Origin: Cryptomeria japonica
Taxonomy: Eukaryota > Streptophyta > Pinopsida > Cupressales > Cupressaceae
Length of the DNA: 64,000 bases
Assembly (NCBI RefSeq): GCF_030272615.1
Contig: NC_081410.1
Location: forward strand, 222,197,415-222,261,414
Direction of reading: 5' to 3'
Shown: in pieces, positions 56,573-64,000 of the stretch
Layout of the letters: each line of letters starts with the position of its first letter
Position numbering within the stretch: position 1 is the first letter of the stretch
Translations under genes and position numbers: made by a program
The notes under the pieces: generated by a model
What the model was told of the DNA's origin: nothing
What the model saw: only the letters and a program-made list of their open reading frames with translations
The model's database searches: none

Positions 56573-58175
56573 ATGCAACTACATGAAAAAAAAGTGTCAA
56601 AAAGAGGACCTGAATTTCTAACAATTTATCAAATGTATCAAGAGAGAAATCTTGTCCTATGCATTGATCCATCAAAGAAATGAATTCTTGCGTGACAACT
56701 TCAACAGTGACGAGATTTTGATCACTATCATATAAATAGCAAGGGATATCACCAACTTTAGAAAAAATAAGGTCAACCTCATTGTCACCTTCTTTCTTCT
56801 CCGGGTCTAGTTTTGCAATCATTAACTTCATTGTCTCTTATTTATGAGACAATAAAGACAAGATTTGAATGTACTTATCCCTCATGGGAATTACCTTATT
56901 CTCAACCAAGACATCTATCCTGAAGTCCTCCATTTTGCTCCACAAGGTAGTACTTTTCACAACCTCCTCAATCTCCTGCGATAAAGAGGTTTTGAGTCCT
57001 TGCATCCGACTCTGGATTACATCATAATCAGACAATAGTTACATTGTTGACATCAAAATATGAGAGCCTTATGACCTTACCCTTGAAATACATTCATCCA
57101 TCACTCAGCCTTTAGCTCCCACCTGTTCAATCTTCTTGAAAGCTTTGGTATCTATTGAAGATCCTATAGGCTCTATCTCTTGAGAAGATTGTGTGACCTT
57201 TAGAAGAATGTTGGTCAGCTGTTCACACTTCTGCTTCAAGATATTTTTCTCATTCCTCTCTTGATCTAATCTTCTCAATAAAGAATTAAGGGCTATCTGA
57301 GAATCTAATTTCACACTCTCATATGTTTCCACCCCAAGCTCTACGACCTACATGGTATAGTCTTTAGATTGTATGTTGCCTTTGTCCTTGTCTGATGATG
57401 GCACCATAACTTCAGCGTATTTTATCTTGGAAGCTGGGTCTATCACCACCCGAGATATCATCTTTGGCTTTTTTTTTCCCTTAGGCTTCGGGGGAACTAA
57501 AAGTTCAAAGTCAAACTCATGTGGGGATATCACCTATTTTTTCCTCTTAGGGGCCACTACTTCCATCTAGGGGGGTAGTTCTGGATTAGCTGATGGAGTA
57601 GTAGCTCCTTGCTGACTTGGAGTTGAAGCTTCGAAAACAGGTTGACTGGAACTTGGAGTAGCTGTGAGTGTTACTGAGCGTGCTGATATTGAGGCATCTA
57701 GTGGAACATTTGTTGCTGCTACCTCTTTAGTTATAGATGGAAGAGTAGATGGTGTTGTGAATGTAACTTCAGCACTTACCAATGGAGGAATTGTTGTGGT
57801 GGTGGTAGGAGTGATGGGTAAATTTATTGAAACTTGTTCTGTAAGTGCATCTTGCAAGGTCTCATTAAAATCCATCATGGTGGATTCAAAAGTAGATGAA
57901 GGGATATCATCTAAATTAGAGAAGTTGGTTATTGTAAAAAACTGACCAGTGGTCTCTGATTGCGTCATACCCATACTTAGATCTCCATCTTCTTGAAAAT
58001 ATTCATCTTCTTGATCAGAGTCAGAGTTAGAGTCAGTAGAATGGATGATTACCTATGAGGTAATCGAGGCATCAACTTCAGCTGGATGTGATACTTCTTT
58101 TGCCTATACTTCCTCTTGTTGAGGAATTTCACCTTCTACAACCTCCTTACCTTTTCTAACTTCACTGGTAGGCAT
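56573..58175 (-). pseudogene. Family A C-terminal half, 5'-truncated at an LTR
   Basis: The minus-strand frame begins beside the LTR at 58,176 with MPTSEVRKGKEVVEGEIP and continues with QQEEV, matching GEIPHQEEVQVEE at 10.6 kb. A Thr/Ser/Pro-rich linker (PITPTTTTTIPPLVSAEV), a basic patch (KPKGKKKPKMISRVVI) and coiled coils (LNSLLRRLDQERNEKN; SLSQEIEEVVKSTT) follow. It runs into LTR T, which supplies its last codons (56,448-56,572). Stops are frequent. The N-terminal globular block is absent. Confidence 0.6.
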
Positions 58176-59616
58176 TGTTCTGGCTCATTTTGTGCATTTT
58201 TATGCAGCCGTAAATTTTCTTTATGTAGTAGTTGTAGTAAAATGGGACTGTGCAGTTGAATAAGTCAACTATGCCCACCTTTTTCTCAACTTCTTTTCCT
58301 ATATAAGGAGGACCTTTTTGTAAATATTTTATCTTTTTCATGCTTAGCAAAACTCTGATGATTTTTTATCTCAACTAAGACTTTGGGCTTTTTGTGGTGA
58401 AAATCCTATCAAACGAATAAAGAAAATAGTTTTGTTGATTGCAAACTTTGTGTTGTATCGAGAAACTCATTTATATAATTTGATGTTCCTATGTCCATTG
58501 AATCTATATTACTTCTTTGATCTTTAAGATATTGCTATGTGGTTAGAGAGCTCTCAAATCTTCCAAAGTAGACTTTGTGCTCTTAGCATACTTGAGAAAT
58601 CTGCTGATAAATTAAGTAACTTGTGGTAAGCTTTGTATTGTTGCGATTATTTGTAGTTTAATGGATTAGATATCTATACTTGAAGCCTTTGAGCTTTAAG
58701 CTAAGTTTATAATTTTTTAATTTGTAATGATCAGTGTGAATTAGTGTTACCATAAAGGAGACTTTGTGCTGGTTAATAATAACTCTTGGTGTAGTTTGTT
58801 AGATTAATAGTTCTTTTCTTTAAGTATCTGAAGAGGTAGAGAAATTGTAACTAGGTGAAGGGAGAATACATAAACTTTGAAAAAAGAGAGTTATATGCCC
58901 AACTCCAACCCACAAATTTAATTTCTTATTAATTAGAGGACAAATTTCATAGGGAACCTCCCCTTGATGAGAGGAGAAATTAATTTCTTAGCGTAGCATT
59001 GTGTGAATTATATATTTTGTCATTAGTACGCTAGTGACAAAATATTCACCCAACAAGCTTTAAATCTAGGTGTTTAAGGAATAGCAATATTTCCTGAGAA
59101 GTTTTCTATAAACATGATATCATTTTATGCTCAGTCATTTGTATGTTTTCTTCAATTCATGGTTACCATTAGTTGTTAGTAGATATTATGTATTGATTTG
59201 CACTGATCCCCCTTGCTCTATGAGGCATGAGAGAGTATCGATCAGCCTTCAGTATTGTTGAGCTTCTACTATGCTTTGAATTTATACAGTGAGCATGTGT
59301 GTAAATCAGAGTCTATGAACTCGATTGAATCTTCAGAATATTTTCTTTGTTTCAGTTTGAAAGCATTCTTTTGTGTTGATGGATGAATGCTAAAGCCTTT
59401 CTACGCTTTCTGATAAAAAGTGTCAACATTTCATTTGTGTACTAAATTCATTGCAAATTATACAAGGAGTTCTCATCTAATGCAGAGGTTGAATTTTAAT
59501 TAATTCATCCAACTGTTGGTAAGTTGTTTACTTTCATAACCGGGCTTACAAAAGTTACATCTTTGTTTAGAGAGAATAAATAAATTTCTTGAAAGGGACA
59601 AATTTGTTTACCAACA
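58176..59616 (+). mobile_element. 5' LTR of gypsy element V
   Basis: It starts TGTTCTGGCTCATTTTG and ends GTTTACCAACA, directly followed by a long PBS. It is related to LTR T in inverted orientation. AGACTTTG motifs occur at about 58,378, 58,568 and 58,756. Confidence 0.7.
58300..58308 (+). promoter_or_regulatory. TATA box of V LTR
   Basis: TATATAAGG followed by AGGACC is conserved in LTR T. Confidence 0.6.
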
Positions 59617-59622
59617 GATTTT

Positions 59623-59646
59623 TGGCCACTCTGCTGGGGATTCGAA
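59623..59646 (+). other. Long tRNA primer-binding site of V
   Basis: TGGCCACTCTGCTGGGG and then ATTCGAA read, as complement, like a tRNA 3' end: a T-loop TTCGAAT, an acceptor strand and CCA. The match extends about 24 bases. Tat-group elements are known to use a non-Met (Arg) tRNA; the exact tRNA here is not proven. Confidence 0.7.
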
Positions 59647-59679
59647 TTATAAGACTGGTCACCTAGTTGCAAGACTGGA

Positions 59680-60900
59680 GTCAAAGAGATATACTAGGTC
59701 CCAAAGAAGGGAGGGGGTAGTTCATTCTGTCTTTCAGGAGTTACAGAACCTTAATTTTCAACCCAGTTTTTCACCTCAAAGACGAGCAAGAAGTAGGCCT
59801 CCTTCCCCATCACCATCATCCCTTGTGTCCTCCATGTGTCAAGCTCTGACTTTGCATGGTATTACTTTACCAAATATAATCAACCCGACTCCGCTCAATA
59901 TCATATTTCCAATGGTAGTAAATAATCCTTGGGGGGTCGTTGTAGGTCCATTGAACTTAGGTTTAAATCTCAATCCCTTACCCAAAGGTGCTAGAGATCA
60001 CTTGCCAAAATTTAGTGGGGATGGAAAAATCACTATTGATGAGCACCTGAATGCATTCAATGTGGCTTGTGGGATAATATTTATTCAGCACAAGGATGTT
60101 GTCATAAGATTGTTTGTCCAAACACTAACTAGAGTAGCAGCAGACTGGTTCTATCACTTACTGAAATATGTGATAATAAATTGGCAGAGTTTGAGAACAA
60201 GGTTGTGAGGCAAGATTAAAAGTAGTTGAGGATGAACACTCTCTCTTGGCTCAATTGGCCCAACTAAAGAAAGAGATTCCGAAGTCTATGAGGGAATTTG
60301 TAGAGAAATTTGACAAAATTGTGCATAAAATTCTTGTTAATCAAAAACCCTTTGATGATAATTTGAAATGTTTCTTTATAAATTCAATGCCTTCAGAAAT
60401 AGGTTTCTTGGTCCATGGGCAAAGAGTTGCAAATTTGAGTGTTGCCAAAACCCTTGCAGTTTAATTGGAAGATGATTTAATCATGGCAAGTAAATGGAAA
60501 ACAGAAGTATAGGCTTCCCCTACCCAACCTTCAACTTCTTCTGATCCTATGATCCAAAGATTGATGAATGATGTGATTACCCTTAAAAGACAATTACCTA
60601 AAGCTAGTACTTCATACCCATCTCCCTATCAATATATACCTAGGAGAAATACAAATTAGTCTACGGTCTTTGGGAATAAGGCTTTGCAATTACCCCCTGC
60701 TCAGCAGAGATTAGCAATTGAGGCATCGCCACCTAAAGCGAGTATGTGTGTTTTTCATCTAACTGATGAACATGAGGGTAGTTCCTATCCTAAAATGGTA
60801 TGTTATGCACAATTGATAAATTCTAAAGATACCCCAAATGAGTGGAGTGAAGAAGAATCTTTAAAGCAACATGCGACTCTGAAATCCACTTCCTAGAGTA
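59680..60900 (+). pseudogene. V Gag
   Basis: The frame reads RRARSRPPSPSPSS, then LPKFSGDGKITIDEHLNAFN and VQTLTRVAADWFYHL, the retrotransposon gag core. It is frameshifted near 60,205 and continues EFVEKFDKIVHKIL and FFINSMPSEIGFLV. Stops are present at about 60,462, 60,510, 60,657 and 60,894. Confidence 0.8.
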
Positions 60901-61379
60901 CGAGTCAGATTTAGAAAGAGGGGGTGATATTTTGGTTACTTTAGAATATCCTTCATGTGTTGTGCTCACAAGAAATCAACAAAATGTAAAACCTCAGGGT
61001 GCTTCTTCATCATCTGCTATGAATTTAAAAGGTAAGGAGATGGTTTCAAAATTTCATAACAATGATCAAAAATTGTAGGAGCCTCTATTTTTAAGGTCTG
61101 TTGAAAAAGAAAGTTCATTTGATATTGTAGAATTTTGCAAATCCTCTCAAATCCAAATTACATCTGTTGAGTACCTCAAGCTGAACCCAAAAGAGCTAGA
61201 TAGGCTTGTTTAGTTCGTAAAAGGAAGTAATGTACTAGAAGCTAATGGAACACAACAGACAGTAAATTCCATGTTGCCCTCACATGGTGATGAGTCAATT
61301 TACCCTGTTGTTCATGAACAGTTGCCTGAAAAAACTGTTCTCCAAACAGATGATTCTTTATCTACTCTATAGTCAAAAC

Positions 61380-61740
61380 CTGAACCCTTTTACATATCAT
61401 TGTTCATAAATGGTCATAGGTTAAATAATTTTATTATAGATTCAGGTGCATCAGATAATATAATGCCTTATGCAGTAGCTAAAGCATTAGGGTTGTCCTT
61501 GACAAAAACTTTTGGCAAATGTTATTCTATAGATTCAAAGAAAATTCCTTTGTTAGGATAAATTATGGATTCTCAAGTAGTTCTTGCCACTTACCCGAGC
61601 AAAAGAATTAAGTTGACTATTCTGATAGCTAACATCCGAGCTAGCTATGCTATGTTGCTAAGTCGTACATTCTATAGGGATCTAGGAGGTGAAATTAAAA
61701 TGGATTGTTCCCAAGCCATAATTCCCATTGGAAAACAATG
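61380..61740 (+). pseudogene. V aspartic protease
   Basis: NNFIIDSGASDNIMPYAVA holds the D-S-G triad (Asp codon 61,439-61,441). It is followed by ILIANIRASYAMLLSRTF. The frame is shared with the downstream RNase H-like and RT regions. Stops lie at about 61,559 and 61,739. Confidence 0.8.
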
Positions 61741-61889
61741 AGTCATTCTACAACTTGAACCAAAGTCTAAATTCACTGTTTTCCCTTCTAATGACCCAAG
61801 AGTTCAAATTCTATATCATGATTGTCAATTTGGAAACTACATGATTTTGTCTGATAATGAGGTAAGAGAAGATCCATCATAGTCTAAGG

Positions 61890-62290
61890 GAGAGGAAAGC
61901 TTATGGTTAATGGGGTTTGATGGTAGTTGTGGAGCATCAGGTTCAGGTGTAGCGGTAGTGTTAATCCCACCTTCTATCAATCATATTCCTTTCTCTTTTA
62001 AATTGGAATTCAAAAATACCAACAATACGGCTGGGTATGAGGCTTTGTTGCTAGGTTTAGCTGAAGCTAAGAGATTGTGAGTAAAGCTCCTGTGAGTCAA
62101 AGAAGATGCTGAATTGATTGTAAAACAGGTCAGAGGGTTATATAATTTTAAAAATGAAAGATTGAAGCACTATCAGAATAGATTTTGGGACGAAATCGAA
62201 GATTTTGATGCATTTTCCATTGAGGCAATACCCAAAGAATAGAATTCAAAAGTAGATTCATTAGCAGTCTCAACTTCCTTACTTGTTCTG
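61890..62290 (+). pseudogene. V RNase H-like domain placed before RT
   Basis: FDGSCGASGSGVAVVL (Asp codon 61,919), GYEALLLGLAEAK (Glu codon 62,039), VKEDAELIVKQV (Asp codon 62,105) and SKVDSLAVST (Asp codon 62,255) are all in one frame. They supply the four acidic residues of an RNase H of the type found second in Tat elements. Two TGA and one TAG interrupt it. The same frame contains the protease upstream and RT downstream, so the order is original and not caused by rearrangement. Confidence 0.75.
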
Positions 62291-62479
62291 CATCTCGAAT
62301 TGATTGATGATATTTACAAGGTAGAGTTGATATATCGGCCTAGTGTCCCAGACAACTCTGATTTTTGGCAAGTGTTTGAAAATGACAAACAAATCAATAA
62401 TTTTATGCAAAGTGTAGACATGTTTTCTACCATATATTTTGAAGGTTCAGATGTAGAGTGTAAATAATTTTCACCAGAA

Positions 62480-63062
62480 CGAGCCAAGGAGTTGTTTGAT
62501 GGAATTATGCAGTTGAAAGGAAACAAGATCCCTAAAGGGTTGGTTTCATTGGAGCGTCTATTTGATCGTCATGACGTCTATAAGAAGAACAAACATGACA
62601 AAACCCCTGAGATTCAGGATATTGGAGGTTACGAGAAGATCAACATTGGTACTAAGGATGAACCTAAATATATCAATCTGGGAACTTGTTTTATGCCTAC
62701 AGAAAAGGAGAGGTTTATTAGTCTCCTATTGGAGTTCAAGGACATGTTTTCTTGGTGCTATGACAATCTTAAAAACTTCAGAGAGGGAAAATTCCAGCAT
62801 CAAATTCCTCTGAAACCTAGAGTAAGTCCTTTCCGACAAAAGCTTAGAAGCTTCAATCCAAAAGTAGTTGAGGCTATATTTCAAGAATTAGATAAGATGT
62901 TAAAGGCTAGGATTATATACCCAATCCATCATTCTACATGGATAGCTAATATTGTACTTGTTAGAAATAAAAATGGAGAAATAAGGATCTGTGTAGATTT
63001 TAGAAATCTAAATTAGGCCAGCCTAAAAGATAACTATCCATTACCAGCCATGGACCACATTC
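62480..63062 (+). pseudogene. V reverse transcriptase, N-terminal part only
   Basis: HQIPLKPRVSPFRQKLR, then ARIIYPIHHSTWIANIV, GEIRICVDFRNLN* and DNYPLPAMDHILPQV are the fingers and first palm blocks of gypsy RT. The sequence ends before the catalytic YxDD, at a junction with X sequence near 63,065-63,075. Confidence 0.85.
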
Positions 63063-63099
63063 TTCCACAAGTTGTTAGGATTTTGCAAATAGAGGACTA

Positions 63100-63112
63100 G
63101 GCTCTGATACCA
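63100..63112 (-). other. Primer-binding site of X
   Basis: GGCTCTGATACCA is an exact complement of TGGTATCAGAGCC (initiator-Met tRNA), two bases from the LTR. Confidence 0.9.
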
Positions 63113-63114
63113 AT

Positions 63115-63893
63115 TATTAGATTCAATGATAGTCCCAAAGACACTGAGAGGGAGGGGTGAATCAGTGTCTAACCAATTAGTTAAATATTTGAACTTATTT
63201 ATAACTTTGTAACCCAGAACAATGTACCAGTAAACAAGAAATAGTGTACTAAACAGAAATAACAGAGACAACATAAATGTACACCATAACACAAGATATT
63301 TAACGAGGAAACCCAATTTGGGAAAAACCTCAGTGGGATTTGTGACCCATAATATTTACTCACTGGCCAATATGAATAAATACTACTTACAATAGGGGCC
63401 TGCACATGCAAGAAGGCCAACTACCTGGAGTGTACTACTCAAAAGAGTCCTACTAACTAAAATATGGATAATTAAATCCAATACAATGTACTACTCAAAA
63501 TAGCATCTCAAATGCCTGGTTTAGTATCGGTTTAAGCTCAGTGAGATACCTTAGCCAAAACCTTCGATGCCCACTATATCACCTTATACAATAATCTCCT
63601 ATCCATTATTCAACCATAATACAAAATGACCTATGAGATCTCATACATATATGAGTCTTTACAATATACCAAGTCAGCTTACAAATAATTAATTACATTT
63701 ACAATATAATTCATATAAGCAAAACTTTATCCCATGTCGGCCTAAGTGTAGATATACTTCATTTCCAGTGTGATCTAGATGTCGATGAAAGTACCTACCG
63801 GTGTATGTGTAAAAACCTATTGTCGGTTGGTTGCTAGTTGGTTGCCATCAATGACAACATCAACTATTCTCATTAAAGTGTAGAATGCCAATA
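63115..63893 (-). mobile_element. 5' LTR of X
   Basis: It starts TATTAGATTCAATGAT (TG mutated to TA) and ends GAATGCCAATA (CA mutated to TA). It pairs with 24,130-24,918 and is followed by the TSD GATCT. Confidence 0.85.
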
Positions 63894-64000
63894 GATCTTT
63901 TACTGGTAACCAAAACCTATATGTCGATAACCAACCATAACACCTAGTGTTAACATCAATGACAAAACATCAATGCAACACAATCAATTCATCCATAATG
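63894..64000 (-). mobile_element. 5' LTR of C1, second segment
   Basis: After GATCT the sequence TTACTGGTAACCAAAACCT continues the C1 LTR exactly where 24,129 broke off, and matches 17,270-17,370. The terminal CAACA lies just past the window end. Confidence 0.85.

Larger units (their letters stand above)
24130..63893 (-). mobile_element. Element X: copia-type element carrying family B, inserted in the C1 5' LTR
   Basis: The LTRs are 24,130-24,918 (3') and 63,115-63,893 (5'). The GATCT duplication at 24,125-24,129 and 63,894-63,898 is perfect, and the C1 LTR continues on both sides. X has a PPT at 24,919 and an initiator-Met PBS at 63,100-63,112. Its internal region contains a family B gene on the minus strand, in three pieces. 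Between about 51.3 and 63.07 kb there is foreign DNA (family A copies and gypsy V), so the X gag is missing. No copia pol is seen that could belong to X. Confidence 0.8.
16133..64000 (-). mobile_element. Element C1: Ty1/copia retrotransposon, host of the nested insertions
   Basis: The 3' LTR is 16,133-17,374. The internal region is 17,375-22,983, with PPT, pol, gag and initiator-Met tRNA PBS. The 5' LTR starts at 22,984, is split at 24,129 by X, and resumes at 63,894 to the window end, where it stops a few bases short of the expected terminus. The LTRs start TG(T/A)TAGGATAACCGG and end TGCCAACA. Domain order is gag, protease, integrase, RT, RNase H, as in Ty1/copia. Large gag and LTRs with a C-tract box are compatible with a Sire-type lineage, which I infer. 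All domains carry stops. The left flank is AAATT; the right TSD is outside the window. Confidence 0.85.

Overview
This window is nuclear DNA from a large, repeat-rich plant genome, most likely a gymnosperm such as a conifer. The evidence is the sequence itself: it is AT-rich, consists almost entirely of decayed Ty1/copia and Ty3/gypsy LTR retrotransposons nested in one another, and shows no convincing exon-intron host gene, rRNA or tRNA. The species cannot be named from sequence alone. Element names used here (C1, X, Y, Z, W, U, V, T) are local labels.

The right three quarters is one nested structure that target-site duplications (TSDs) resolve. C1 is a minus-strand Ty1/copia element (16,133 to beyond 64,000) with gag, protease, integrase, RT and RNase H, all broken, and a solo LTR (19,317-20,297, TSD CTTCA) in its pol. 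X (24,130-63,893, TSD GATCT) sits inside the C1 5' LTR. Z is a minus-strand gypsy element of Tat type (25,651-46,877, TSD GTATT/GTATC) that sits inside the 3' coding end of X. W is a plus-strand element with no pol (26,057-33,630, TSD GGAGT/AGAGT) that sits inside the 3' LTR of Z. The intact 5' LTR of Z serves as an empty-site control for W.

The left quarter holds an open reading frame at the window edge (1-524, minus strand) preceded by a tandem array of hairpins, TCP-type and G-box sites. It also holds a pol-less gypsy derivative U (about 2.6-8.56 kb), the 5' part of a copia-type element Y (8.56-10.35 kb), and a decayed gene with a 1.6 kb internal tandem duplication (10.3-14.1 kb). Next to that gene lies an array of about 16 near-perfect palindromes (14.25-15.33 kb).

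Two unnamed, mutually homologous-by-copy protein families recur. Family A (1-524, 10.3-14.1, 52.2-55.3, 56.6-58.2 kb) has an N-terminal globular block and a long charged or coiled-coil tail. Family B (28.9-32.2 kb in W; 48.1-50.9 plus 46.9-47.1 plus 25.1-25.65 kb in X) follows a coiled-coil/zinc-knuckle Gag in elements that lack polymerase in this window. Family A copies repeatedly lie next to arrays of self-complementary or short tandem repeats. These cargo-like families, the palindrome array, and a gypsy fragment with an RNase H domain between protease and RT (59.6-63.06 kb) are the most unusual content.
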